DNA of 64,000 nucleotides from assembly GCF_001687605.2 (NCBI RefSeq), contig NZ_CP016539.2, positions 650,501-714,500 on the forward strand, read 5' to 3'. The stretch's first letter is position 1; each line of letters opens with the position of its first letter. Made by a program: the position numbers and the translations under genes. Of this stretch, positions 9,467-17,886 are shown piece after piece. The notes under the pieces were generated by a model that did not search any database, had not been told where the DNA came from, and worked only from the letters and a program-made list of their open reading frames with translations. This DNA comes from Planococcus plakortidis (GTDB lineage Bacteria > Bacillota > Bacilli > Bacillales_A > Planococcaceae).

Positions 9467-9546
9467 AAATGAGATTTTTATCGATATAGAGTGAGGTATT
9501 TATCAAGCTCAAATGAATAAATGAGAATATTAATGAGGTGCTATTT

Positions 9547-11316
9547 ATGGAGATATTATTAAAAGAAGTAAGAATTAAAAATTTCCGTTCATTAGAAAAC
9601 GTAAGCGTAAAACTTGATCCTATAACATTACTGGTTGGTCAAAATAATGCAGGGAAAACGAGCTTTTTGAAAGCTTTGCAACTAGCTTTTGGCACTAGTC
9701 GAAAGCAAGTGACAAAAGAAGATATTTATGTGTCTCCGGATGAAATTTTACCTCTTGATCGCACCTCGACAATAGACACATTAATTGTGCCAACTGATTC
9801 AGAAAATAATAGAATTAACGAGTTTTCAGACTTTTGGGGTGAAAGATTTGGAGAAGCAATCCAGTTGACAGATACGGATGAAGAATACATAGCTATTAGA
9901 ACCTTAATTGAATTCAATGATTTAAAAGGTGAATATATAGTTGTACAAAACTTTCTGAAAAAATGGAATGATAATCCTGAAATGGATATTAATACAGAAG
10001 ACATAGATAAAAAGGTCTCAAGAAGAGTACTAGAGAAAATACCTTTATTTTTTATGGATGCACAAAGAGATATACAAGAGGATTTGAAAAATTCTTCTTC
10101 TTACTGGGGAAGACTAGCTTCCGATATCGGTTTAGATCTAGAATTAGTTGTAGAACTTGAAGGATCACTAAATGATGTGAATAGTAAAATAGTCGATGAA
10201 AGCGAAGTATTATCTCATATGAAAGAAGTTTTAGAGCAATTAAATCAATATACCAGTAGAAATGATAGTGGGATTCAAATATCTCCAATAACTAGAAAGA
10301 TTCGCGATTTGAGTAGAGGCATGGATATCTTATTTAAAGATCATGGAAGTGAAAGCTTTCCTATATCTTTTCATGGTATGGGGACACGGAGTTGGGCAAC
10401 CCTCTTAACTTTTCAGTCATACATATCTTGGTTAACTAAAAAGAATAGAAAAGAAAACGAAGAGTTCTTACCTATCCTTGCTCTAGAAGAGCCAGAGGCT
10501 CATTTACATCCTCAAGCTCAAAGAAACATTTATAACCAAATTAGTAAATTCGAAGGTCAAAGAATTATCAGCACACATTCACCTTACATACTTGGGTTAG
10601 CGGATCTCAAATCTATAAGACATTTCTATAAATTGTCGTCTGTCACTAGAGTGAAAGAAATAAGCTTAGAAGGAGTAGATGCGGAAGGGGAGAGAAAGAT
10701 AAATAGAGAAGTATTAAATACAAGAGGAGAGATATTGTTCTCTAAAGCTATAATATTATTTGAAGGGGAAACTGAAGAACAAGCGTTACAATTATTTGCG
10801 CAAGAATATTGGGGATATCATCCATATGAATTAGGAATCAGCTTCATAGGTGTTGGTGGAGCGGGTAAATATTTACCTTTTATAAGGCTTGCGCAATTGT
10901 TAGAGATTAATTGGTTCATTTTTTCAGATGGCGAAGTACAACCTCTCCAAAGCGTTAATAGTGCTTTAATTCAGATTGGAAGAAGCATGGCAGATTCTAA
11001 TATTATTATTTTGGAAGACGGATTAGATTTTGAAACGTATATTTTAAGAGATTATGAAACTGAACTTTCAGAAATGATAATAACAGAACATTGTAATGTT
11101 GCTTATAATGAACAGCATGCCGAAAGTATAAGAAGCAGAGGTATAGATAAAGAAGGCGTCTTAAGGGAGCTGAAAAATGGTAAAACTAAGTATGGACCTT
11201 TAATTGCCGAAAAGTTAATAGATATTACCGATAAAGAGAGAAGGATACCACAAAAAATTGATGATTTATTTAGAGAAGTATCTTCTGCTATAAACATTGA
11301 ACGGAAAGGTGATTAA
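9547..11316 (+). CDS. gajA: Gabija GajA: OLD-family ATPase/TOPRIM endonuclease
   Basis: A 589-aa protein. The N-terminal ABC-type ATPase has Walker A VGQNNAGKTSF (near residue 30), Walker B/signature region LALEEPEAHLHPQAQ (near 315) and the H-loop STHSPYIL. The C-terminal TOPRIM domain begins at ILFEGETEEQA (near 400), with acidic FSDGE (near 460) as the probable second metal site. Length and domain order match GajA, the nuclease of the Gabija anti-phage system. I take ATG 9547 (SD GAGGTG) rather than GTG 9538. It is followed at 5 bp by a UvrD-like gene, the defining Gabija pairing. Confidence 0.9.
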   Translation: MEILLKEVRIKNFRSLENVSVKLDPITLLVGQNNAGKTSFLKALQLAFGTSRKQVTKEDIYVSPDEILPLDRTSTIDTLIVPTDSENNRINEFSDFWGERFGEAIQLTDTDEEYIAIRTLIEFNDLKGEYIVVQNFLKKWNDNPEMDINTEDIDKKVSRRVLEKIPLFFMDAQRDIQEDLKNSSSYWGRLASDIGLDLELVVELEGSLNDVNSKIVDESEVLSHMKEVLEQLNQYTSRNDSGIQISPITRKIRDLSRGMDILFKDHGSESFPISFHGMGTRSWATLLTFQSYISWLTKKNRKENEEFLPILALEEPEAHLHPQAQRNIYNQISKFEGQRIISTHSPYILGLADLKSIRHFYKLSSVTRVKEISLEGVDAEGERKINREVLNTRGEILFSKAIILFEGETEEQALQLFAQEYWGYHPYELGISFIGVGGAGKYLPFIRLAQLLEINWFIFSDGEVQPLQSVNSALIQIGRSMADSNIIILEDGLDFETYILRDYETELSEMIITEHCNVAYNEQHAESIRSRGIDKEGVLRELKNGKTKYGPLIAEKLIDITDKERRIPQKIDDLFREVSSAINIERKGD

Positions 11317-11321
11317 AGGAT

Positions 11322-13214
11322 ATGCAATACACTCTGACACGCAACCAAAAAGAAATTGTAGAATTTAATGAAGGAAGTTTATTAGTAATAGCAGGTGCAG
11401 GAAGTGGCAAAACTCATATTTTGACTGAAAGAGTACGTAAATTAATCTATGACAAAAGAGGTCATTATAGAGTCCTAGCCCTCACATTTACAAATAAAGC
11501 GGCTCAAGAAATGAAAGAGCGCTTAAATGACGTTGAAGAACTCGAGAATAAAGCATTTATAGGTACGATTCACAACTTTTGTTTAGATGTATTGAGTGCA
11601 AAGGGTGATGTAATTGGAATTAAAAATGATTTTCATATTTTTGGGAGTGATTCAGATAAAATTGAAGTATTAAGACAAATTGTTGAATCTACTCCTCAAT
11701 TACAAAAGTATGTTCGACAACATCCGAATTATAATAATTTTCTTAGGCTTACTATAGATTATATTACTAGACAAAAGAGGTCTTTAAAATCGTCATATTT
11801 GGCTGAAGTTAGTAGTGCGATTTTTGAAAGCGATGAAAAAGCTTTTTCATATTTATATAGAGAATATGATGACTTATTAAGGAGTCAAAATGCTTTGGAT
11901 TATGATGACTTAATTTTTCTAACTTATCGAATTTTTACAGAAAGACCAGCTATAGCAAAGCTATATAAGAAACTCTATAAATATCTGTGTATTGATGAAG
12001 CTCAAGACTTAAATTTCTCCCAATACCAATTAATAAAGTCGTTCTGCGGGAAAGATTATAATAATACAATGCTAGTTGGTGACCCGAATCAAGCGATCTT
12101 TGGATTCATTGGTTCGAGTAGTAAATTTATGTGTGAACAATATATAGAAGACTTTAGGCCCGAAGTATTTTATCTTAAGGAAAATTTTAGATCTGCAGAA
12201 AATATAGTTAAGGTTGCCAAAAGATTAGAGCCCGCAATGGAAATTGAGGCAGTTTTACCAATCCAAGGAGAAGTTAGTTTACAAACTTTTACTACTGAAC
12301 TGGAAGAAGCAAAATGGGTTTATGATAATATAAAAAATGTTTATAAAAATGGCCATCCTGAAATAGATGGTGTAATACCATATGAAAATATAGCAGTTTT
12401 GGGTAGAAACAGATATGTCTTATCAGATTTGGAAGAAATACTTGAAAAAGATGGAATACCATATTACACAAAATTAAGCGATACTTTTGAAAGTGAGTCT
12501 GAATTTGCAAAGGCATTCGAATTGGGGGTTCGATTAATTATTAATCCAGTTGATATGCTGCATTTACAGCAATTATTAAATTTATTAAATATTAGTCATT
12601 TAAATGAAAAAATTAATGGCTCTAATAATACTAATGGTATAGAGTTGCTTAACGAAATATCTAAAGAAATTACTGGAGAATGGAAATCCCATATAGATAT
12701 TATTAATCACGTACTTAAAGACTTATCAATTAAAAATCCTAAATTCAATGTTTGTATTGATAAACTAACTGAGTATGCAAATAAAACATGGAATGAAAGC
12801 GATGAGAATTTTTCGTTAGTTATTAATGATTTAAATATGTGGAAGGAAAAGTGGAGGTATTACGTTAAACAGACTAATTTAGATTCAAGAAATTTAATTC
12901 AATTTAGAAATCAAATATCTATGGGTATAACTCAAAAGCCAAGAGAAGGCGTGGCATTATTAACAGTGCATACAGCTAAAGGTTTGGAGTTCGATGTAGT
13001 ATATATTATGGGGATGTGCGATGGAACATTCCCGGATTATCGTGCAATCAAAAAGGGAGAAGAAAGTTTACTTGAAGAAAAACACAATGCCTTTGTAGCT
13101 ATTACAAGAGCTAAAAGGGTTGCTTATTTGACATATCCGTTAGAAAAGCAGTTTAAGTGGGGTACAAAAAAACAAATACCTTCTAGATTTTTAAAAACTA
13201 TGGGTTTTATTTAA
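11322..13214 (+). CDS. gajB: Gabija GajB: UvrD/Rep-like superfamily 1 helicase
   Basis: A 630-aa SF1 helicase. Motif I is VIAGAGSGKTHILTERV (near residue 22), motif II CIDEAQDLNFSQ (near 225), motif III VGDPNQAIFGFIGSS, motif IV region KENFRS, motif V TVHTAKGLEFDVVYI (near 545) and motif VI AFVAITRAKR (near 595). The tight coupling to the OLD nuclease identifies it as GajB, which in Gabija activates GajA when nucleic-acid ends or nucleotide pools change. It appears somewhat longer than the GajB examples I remember (about 500 residues), with an extended central region at 400-500. Confidence 0.9.
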   Translation: MQYTLTRNQKEIVEFNEGSLLVIAGAGSGKTHILTERVRKLIYDKRGHYRVLALTFTNKAAQEMKERLNDVEELENKAFIGTIHNFCLDVLSAKGDVIGIKNDFHIFGSDSDKIEVLRQIVESTPQLQKYVRQHPNYNNFLRLTIDYITRQKRSLKSSYLAEVSSAIFESDEKAFSYLYREYDDLLRSQNALDYDDLIFLTYRIFTERPAIAKLYKKLYKYLCIDEAQDLNFSQYQLIKSFCGKDYNNTMLVGDPNQAIFGFIGSSSKFMCEQYIEDFRPEVFYLKENFRSAENIVKVAKRLEPAMEIEAVLPIQGEVSLQTFTTELEEAKWVYDNIKNVYKNGHPEIDGVIPYENIAVLGRNRYVLSDLEEILEKDGIPYYTKLSDTFESESEFAKAFELGVRLIINPVDMLHLQQLLNLLNISHLNEKINGSNNTNGIELLNEISKEITGEWKSHIDIINHVLKDLSIKNPKFNVCIDKLTEYANKTWNESDENFSLVINDLNMWKEKWRYYVKQTNLDSRNLIQFRNQISMGITQKPREGVALLTVHTAKGLEFDVVYIMGMCDGTFPDYRAIKKGEESLLEEKHNAFVAITRAKRVAYLTYPLEKQFKWGTKKQIPSRFLKTMGFI

Positions 13215-13463
13215 GGAATGGATATTAGGAATCTTGAAGTATTTAACATGTAGACTTGCAAATTAGGCTCAAGAGTCTAAAAGATAATTGCTTGAGGAAG
13301 TAAAGGGAGAATCAATATATAGGTGAGGATGCCAATACTTAAGTAAAAAATTTGAAATCGACTAATCGAGCTTTTGTTCCTTCATTATTTTCTGGCTTAT
13401 CATGTTTTAGAGAGCTATGACATACTCAAAAGGAATACACATTCGATGGAAGGAGAGAGGTGT
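13215..13463. other. Gap between gajB and the HNH-like gene; nothing identified
   Basis: About 250 bp of AT-rich sequence with no convincing ORF, terminator or repeat. The HNH-like gene therefore probably has its own promoter or depends on read-through from gajB. Confidence 0.4.
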
Positions 13464-14342
13464 GTGCATATTGCAACTTGTAAACTATGCAACAAAGAAA
13501 GTGAACTTCAATTAAGTCATATAGTTCCCAAATTTATAGGGAAATGGCTTAAGCAAACTTCGGCTGCTGGATATATGAGAAATATAGTAAATCCTAATAT
13601 ACGAATACAAGATCTTCCAAAAGAATATTTACTTTGTAAAAGTTGTGAATTAAAATTTTCGGTATGGGAAAAACGTTTTGTAGAAGAAATCTTTCATCCC
13701 TATCAGAATGATGTGAAAAGAAAATTTGAATACAAATCTTGGTTAAAAAAGTTTGTTGTCTCACTTAATTGGAGGATAGGTATATCTCGATTTAATCGGA
13801 ACTTTGACGCTAATCATGATAAATATCCGATCTTAGACAATACATTAGAAGAATGGCGAAAGTTTCTAAATGAAGAAACTAAGGAACCTGGACATGCAGA
13901 ACACCATATACTTTTTATTGGGATGACGAATTTAGACGATTTTGGAAAAGTAGCTACAAATGGTTTTAATCATTTTATAAATATGAGGATATTAAGAAGT
14001 GTGGATCTGGCTACATATATTGACAGCAAAAACAGATTATTTATATACACATGTATTGCAGGAATTGCATTTGTTTCTCAAATTTCTCCTTATAGATTTG
14101 AGGGATGGACTAATCAAACGAGAATCAAAAAAATAGGTAGTACACAAACAATTCAAAAGAATGCTGATTTTATTTTTGCGGAATTTATTAGTGAGAGAAT
14201 GGCAATTATGAATTATTTAATTGAAGAAAAGACTAGCTTAAAACAAGGAGAAATAATTAATAACGGTGTTCTAAATAATCTTGAAAAAACTTTGAACTCG
14301 AAATCTTTGGGAATAATGAATAAGTTGGGTAAACCCACTTAA
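13464..14342 (+). CDS. HNH-like zinc protein of unknown function, next to Gabija
   Basis: A 292-aa protein. I place the start at GTG 13464 because AGGAGAGAGG ends 3-4 bp before it and the zinc motif begins at once. Near the N-terminus, CKLCNKESELQLSHIVPKF is followed by LLCKSCE, giving CxxC ... SHIVPKF ... CxxC as in HNH/treble-clef endonucleases. The remaining 230 residues (rich in Phe, Asn and Lys, ending KLGKPT) contain no motif that I know. A fourth nucleic-acid-type gene in a row suggests a defence role. A MITE-like element lies about 110 bp downstream. Confidence 0.7.
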   Translation: MHIATCKLCNKESELQLSHIVPKFIGKWLKQTSAAGYMRNIVNPNIRIQDLPKEYLLCKSCELKFSVWEKRFVEEIFHPYQNDVKRKFEYKSWLKKFVVSLNWRIGISRFNRNFDANHDKYPILDNTLEEWRKFLNEETKEPGHAEHHILFIGMTNLDDFGKVATNGFNHFINMRILRSVDLATYIDSKNRLFIYTCIAGIAFVSQISPYRFEGWTNQTRIKKIGSTQTIQKNADFIFAEFISERMAIMNYLIEEKTSLKQGEIINNGVLNNLEKTLNSKSLGIMNKLGKPT

Positions 14343-14451
14343 ATTGTATTCATAAATTTTTTAGAAACGGGACAATATTTATTACTTGATAAAATAGTCA
14401 ATTGATGAAAAGTAAAATAATATAGCAAACTAATTGAGCAATGATAAAATC

Positions 14452-14609
14452 GCGTCCCTGGGAAAGAAACAATTCTAAACGATTTTGACAATACACTAAA
14501 ATTTATACTCCATGCATGGCCACACCGTCTACATCAATATTTCGGTAGTGGTTTTTTCTGTTTATACATCTGTATAAATTGTTTGTGAATTGTGTCGCTC
14601 CCTGGGAAG
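14452..14609 (+). mobile_element. MITE-like inverted-repeat element, copy 1
   Basis: About 158 bp. The left end (CGTCCCTGGGAAAGAAACAA then TTC) and the right end (GAATTGTGTCGCTCCCTGGG) are imperfect inverted repeats of the TCCCTGTG-N5-CACAATT family. Inside the left arm is the family signature TTCTAAACGATT-TTGACAATACAC. Near the middle an intrinsic-terminator-like hairpin (CCACACCG ... CGGTAGTGG then TTTTTT) is present. No ORF; non-autonomous. Confidence 0.75.
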
Positions 14610-14746
14610 CAAAGCTAAAACCAATTCTGCGGAAGATTGCGGAGTCGCTGTCGATTCCGATAGTAAACGGGAACGGTAATCCTTATAATACCCGGCAGCT
14701 TGATGCAGTGATTATTCGAGCGCTGCAGGTTGAGAAAGAAAGGTAG
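14609..14746 (+). pseudogene. 3' remnant of an unknown gene abutting MITE copy 1
   Basis: The open frame begins at the right end of the MITE and runs to TAG 14744-14746 with protein-like sequence (KLKPILRKIAESLSIPIVNG, then NTRQLDAVIIRALQ). There is no start codon or ribosome binding site; the 5' part is missing at the MITE border. The residual sequence resembles a C-terminal tail rather than random DNA, but I cannot name the family. Confidence 0.5.
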
Positions 14747-14748
14747 TT

Positions 14749-14774
14749 TAATTGTGTTGTTTTCTGGGAAGCGC
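14749..14774 (+). repeat. Degenerate right-end copy of the MITE repeat
   Basis: TAATTGTGTTGTTTTCTGGG followed by AAGCGC closely follows the right terminal repeat of copy 1 (GAATTGTGTCGCTCCCTGGG). It suggests a second, mostly lost element between the remnant and the next gene. Confidence 0.5.
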
Positions 14775-14818
14775 AATTTCAAGCAGCTTTTAAAACGAAC
14801 TTCCCTCAAGAAACAGAT

Positions 14819-15412
14819 ATGCAACAAATTGAAAGTGGGCTCAAGGTGAAGAAAACAGGGGAAGAAAAATTTATCAAACAGAATGCTGAAATGAGTATGC
14901 GTCTCCTGGAGTTTTGGCAATGGAGCCAATCTGATCTTTTGAATAATGCACTCCGGGGCACAATTGCGGAATTTATTGTGGCAAAAGCAGTGAATGCAAC
15001 AAATGAAGTTAGAGTCGAATGGGATGCTTTTGACCTTATAACACCCGAGGGACTTAAGGTTGAAGTGAAATCGTCTGCCTATTTACAGTCGTGGAAACAA
15101 GATAGAGACTCCACTATTTCATTCAGTATCCGTTCTGCTAAAGGATGGGATGCCGCTACAAACATATCGTCTACCGAAAGCATTAGGAGTGCAGACGTCT
15201 ATGTTTTTTGTCTCTTAAAGGAGAAGGACCGAAGTTTAGTAAATCCATTAAATTTAGATCAATGGCAATTCTTTATTCTTTCCACAGAGCAACTCAATCG
15301 GGAGAAAGGAACGCAGAAAACAATTGGCATTAACAGCTTGCTTAAAATGAATCCTATTGTTGCGGGGTATGATGAACTTGCATCAGCAGTCCAGCATGCA
15401 GTAGATAGATGA
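14819..15412 (+). CDS. PD-(D/E)XK-like restriction-type protein
   Basis: A 197-aa protein. The central segment, AFDLITPEGLKVEVKSSAYL (residues about 80-98), fits the D...ExK core of the PD-(D/E)XK nuclease fold. The flanking ALRGTIAEFIVAKAV helix and NPLNLDQWQFFILS strand look like a family of stand-alone nuclease-like proteins seen near restriction genes. The start is uncertain: ATG 14819 has no good SD, ATG 14891 (MSMRLLEF) is also possible, and the frame stays open upstream to the remnant MITE end at 14774, so the N-terminus may be altered. Confidence 0.65.
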   Translation: MQQIESGLKVKKTGEEKFIKQNAEMSMRLLEFWQWSQSDLLNNALRGTIAEFIVAKAVNATNEVRVEWDAFDLITPEGLKVEVKSSAYLQSWKQDRDSTISFSIRSAKGWDAATNISSTESIRSADVYVFCLLKEKDRSLVNPLNLDQWQFFILSTEQLNREKGTQKTIGINSLLKMNPIVAGYDELASAVQHAVDR

Positions 15413-15432
15413 AGAGAGAATAGTTTCAAAAT

Positions 15433-15588
15433 TGCGCCCTTTGGAAAGTAGCAATTCTAAACGATTTTGACAATACACTACAATTTATTTTCTATATACT
15501 ACCACACCCGCTATATTAACAATTCGGGTGTGGCTTTTTCATTTTATTCATCTCTATAAATTGTGTGGGATTTGTGTTCAGCACATGG
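15433..15588 (+). mobile_element. MITE-like inverted-repeat element, copy 2
   Basis: About 156 bp, starting 21 bp after the stop of the nuclease-like gene. It has the same left arm signature (CAATTCTAAACGATTTTGAC) and a right arm ATAAATTGTGTGGG. The internal hairpin is a near-perfect intrinsic terminator, CCACACCCG ... CGGGTGTGG followed by CTTTTTC. The right terminus is degenerate compared with the other copies. Confidence 0.75.
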
Positions 15589-15680
15589 ATAATATGGAGA
15601 CTGCCGGAAAAACGTATCCATTATTAATGAACTGGTTGAAGAGACGATAAGAAAATTAATTTCTTAGTTCGGCTTTTTTT
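15589..15680 (+). pseudogene. Short 3' gene remnant after MITE copy 2
   Basis: One frame reads NVSIINELVEETIRKLIS and then stops at TAG near 15665, followed by TTCGGCTTTTTTTG. It looks like the tail of a truncated gene whose 5' part is missing at the MITE border. It is very short, so the claim rests mainly on the parallel with MITE copies 1, 3 and 4. Confidence 0.3.
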
Positions 15681-15798
15681 GTTTCTATAGTCCTTTTTCA
15701 CCCGTTATTAATCAGGAGATTGTGGTAAAATTATGAAATAATGATAACTATTGTGCTTGTCTGAAATTATGCTTTCTTAAATATATAGAGGTGAGAAG

Positions 15799-16071
15799 AT
15801 GAAACAAGAATTAGTCCATATGCGAGATAAATTGAATAATATCAGCAAGCGAAATCGCTCAATCGTATTGAAGAAGCTTTACGATAAATGGAGTTTTGAT
15901 TTGACACGTAGTTCTGTTGAAATTACGGAATCAATTGTAGAAGGGTTAAAGAAGAATTCGACAAAGTCTTTTTCATTACTGACAAAAGATGAAGAGAAGG
16001 ACGCTGCTAATACCCGTAAACTGACAACACTTTACAGAAATATAAAAGGCATTGTAAAATCGTCTCCCTAG
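15799..16071 (+). pseudogene. DUF4011-type helicase, N-terminal remnant cut off by MITE copy 3
   Basis: A 90-codon ORF with a proper start (AGAGGTGAGAAG before ATG). The sequence MRDKLNNISKRNRSIVLKKL ... YDKWSFDLT ... KLTTLYRNIKGI looks like the extreme N-terminus of large DUF4011/AAA helicase-like proteins, which normally exceed 1,000 residues. After about codon 86 the reading frame enters the left terminal repeat of MITE copy 3, which supplies the last residues and the stop codon (TCTCCCTAG). It is therefore a truncated gene, probably once a defence helicase. Confidence 0.6.
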
Positions 16072-16219
16072 GAAAGAAACAATTCTAAAAGATTTTGACA
16101 ATACACTACAATTTATACTCCATACATTGCTACACCTGCTGTATCTACATTTCGGTTGTAGTTTTTTCTTTTTATTCATCTACATAAATTGTTTGGGAAT
16201 TGTGTCGCTCCCTGGGAAT
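16059..16219 (+). mobile_element. MITE-like inverted-repeat element, copy 3
   Basis: About 161 bp, very similar to copy 1 (left CGTCTCCCTAGGAAAGAAAC, right GAATTGTGTCGCTCCCTGGG). The internal hairpin is CTACACCTG ... CGGTTGTAG with TTTTTT. Relative to copies 1 and 2 both sides of the stem have changed at one position (CCAC/GTGG to CTAC/GTAG), a compensatory change. It truncates the DUF4011-like gene on its left. Confidence 0.75.
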
Positions 16220-16393
16220 CGAAATCAATAGGCCAGCAGCTGTTAAGATTATTTATCGTAGCGTCTTTTCATAACCTGAGATTTATTGTTTTGAACTGGA
16301 AATTTTATGTATTTCAAATTTCTCTTTTATGGTACTATTTACTCAATAGATGAAATAGTGAAAAAGTTTGGGTGGAAGAAAGGAGAGATTTTA

Positions 16394-16657
16394 TTGACTA
16401 GCGTAAAAAAGATTCGCACAACTGCTCGGGAGGAAATTTTAACAGCTGTAAAAAGCATTACTGAGGAGCGGGAAGAAAAACACTTTCATTTAAGTGAGGT
16501 ACTGCAATATATGAAGAATAGTGAAATAAGTTACAAAGAAAGTACGATCCGTACGCATGTAACTTCAAGATGTTGCTCTAATTCTCCAGATCATCACGGT
16601 TCAATTTTTAATGATTATGAAAGAATCGGTAAGGGTTTATACCGTCTGATTTTATAA
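16394..16657 (+). CDS. Small DUF7669-like (winged-helix type) protein
   Basis: Start at TTG 16394, 6 bp after AGGAGAG; the more upstream ATG at 16307 has no ribosome binding site and adds unrelated residues. The 87-aa product (TAREEILTAVKSI ... FHLSEVLQYMKNS ... STIRTHVTSRCC ... YERIGKGLYRL) resembles the DUF7669 domain, which is often attached to restriction endonucleases. Here it stands alone, 237 bp before an Mrr-like gene. It could be a DNA-binding partner or a separated domain; the assignment from memory is moderately sure. Confidence 0.6.
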   Translation: MTSVKKIRTTAREEILTAVKSITEEREEKHFHLSEVLQYMKNSEISYKESTIRTHVTSRCCSNSPDHHGSIFNDYERIGKGLYRLIL

Positions 16658-16893
16658 ATTTTAAAGACTGGGTTTGAAGTTGAAACTGCAAATGATTGCT
16701 GTTCATATTATTTCTTTTTAATGAACAGCAAGCTAAAAGGAAAGACTCCAAATTATTGTTGTAGTTTAATCGACTGCTGGCGGGTAATTTGACAGGATTT
16801 TTCCTGAAAGGGTTCGATAATTATATTGAACTCTGAGTGTCGGGAGCAATTGTATTATCTCAAATTTTATACGGAAAGCGGGACTGAATAATC

Positions 16894-17454
16894 ATGGGTT
16901 TATCTGAAGGATTTAAAATGGGACTTGAACTCATGTGGGGGATAGTGACCGCGGAGCCTTTATTGACTGGTTTTCTTGTCTTATTTATTGCAGGTTCCCT
17001 ATTGCTTACATTTATCATCAATACCTTAAGATACCAGAAACTGAAGAAATCAGGCATCTTGAAAGTTGATGAAATGACAGGAAGGGAATTTGAAGAGTAC
17101 CTTCGGGTTCTATTCCGTGAAAGAGGGTACCAAGTACAATTAACACCAGCTACCGGTGATTACGGAGCTGATCTCATTTTATCGGCCAAAGGTCAAAAGG
17201 TTGTTGTGCAGGCAAAACGCTATAAAAAGAATGTGGGATTAAAGGCAGTACAGGAAATCTCGACTGCCAAAAACCACTTCAATGCAGATGAATGCTGGGT
17301 GGTTACAAACAGCCACTATACCGAACCAGCAAGAAAATTAGCTGCGTCCAACCGAGTGCGTTTGGTAGACCGTGAGCTGCTGATGAAATGGATGCTGGAG
17401 ATGAAGAAGGATAATGAGACTCAAAGAACGGCTAGTGTGGGGAAAGTGGAATAG
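16894..17454 (+). CDS. Membrane-anchored Mrr-type restriction endonuclease
   Basis: A 186-aa protein. Residues about 22-48 form a strong transmembrane segment (LLTGFLVLFIAGSLLLTFII). Residues about 60-165 are an Mrr_cat domain: MTGREFEEYLRVLFRERGY, catalytic Asp in GDYGADLIL (near 90), then VVVQAKRYK with the QxK catalytic pair, and a closing VVTNSHYTEPARKLA. The family cleaves DNA, often modified DNA. A membrane anchor at the front might target incoming DNA at the envelope (inference). The SD is weak. Confidence 0.8.
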   Translation: MGLSEGFKMGLELMWGIVTAEPLLTGFLVLFIAGSLLLTFIINTLRYQKLKKSGILKVDEMTGREFEEYLRVLFRERGYQVQLTPATGDYGADLILSAKGQKVVVQAKRYKKNVGLKAVQEISTAKNHFNADECWVVTNSHYTEPARKLAASNRVRLVDRELLMKWMLEMKKDNETQRTASVGKVE

Positions 17455-17475
17455 ATAGGAAAAAAAGCGTCCCTC

Positions 17476-17497
17476 TGTCCCTCTGTCAAACACAATT
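17476..17497 (+). repeat. Degenerate single copy of the TCCCTGTG...CACAATT core
   Basis: TGTCCCTCTGTCAAACACAA then TT, lying 22 bp after the stop of the Mrr-like gene and 27 bp before a terminator hairpin. The flanking bases repeat the start of the core (GTCCCTCTGTCCCTCTGTC), which looks like local slippage. Confidence 0.6.
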
Positions 17498-17523
17498 CAA
17501 CTTATACAATAAACCTGCATAAG

Positions 17524-17560
17524 AAATCCGCGTTATTCAACGATAGAGCGGATTTTTTTT
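17524..17560 (+). terminator. Terminator after the Mrr-like gene
   Basis: AAATCCGC ... GCGGATTTTTTTT forms an 8-bp stem with an extended T tract. It follows a degenerate repeat core, the same arrangement as several doublets further along the window. Confidence 0.8.
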
Positions 17561-17691
17561 ACATGAATATCGAAAAAGTTAAGTAGTCATGATTGTTTTG
17601 AACGCAAGGAATATTCGGGAATCTGCTGGAAGTGAACGGAGCAACAAAAGATTTTTCTTCCAAATCTATATCAGGCTTCACAGCAAACCTC

Positions 17692-17886
17692 TCACCACTC
17701 AAAGTCTTCCGGATACTTCTCTTTAAAACGGATTTTCGATTCATGCGCATTTAATTCGCGAGCGGCATTTTGGACAGCCTCTTTGGCTCCAATATAGTTG
17801 TAATCCAGTTCGCCAAGTCGCTTTGCCATGATGTTGATGTTGGCCAGCCGTTTTTCCGGTTTCATTTTCAGGAATTTTGAAAATGT
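17692..17886 (-). pseudogene. C-terminal remnant of an unknown gene, cut at MITE copy 4
   Basis: On the minus strand, about 60 codons of protein-like sequence (KPEKRLANINIMAKRLGELD ... YNYIGAKEAVQNAARELNAH) end at a stop at 17692. Upstream the frame runs directly into MITE copy 4, and the only upstream ATGs lie inside the element or lack an SD. I read it as a 5'-truncated gene. A small intact protein starting at Met 17865 is an alternative. Confidence 0.4.

Noticed and set aside
14452..16219. Integron attC sites
   Set aside because: The elements are inverted repeats between single genes, but they lack the R-box cores (RYYYAAC/GTTRRRY) and no integrase is visible; a MITE family explains them better, although cassette-like shuffling remains possible.
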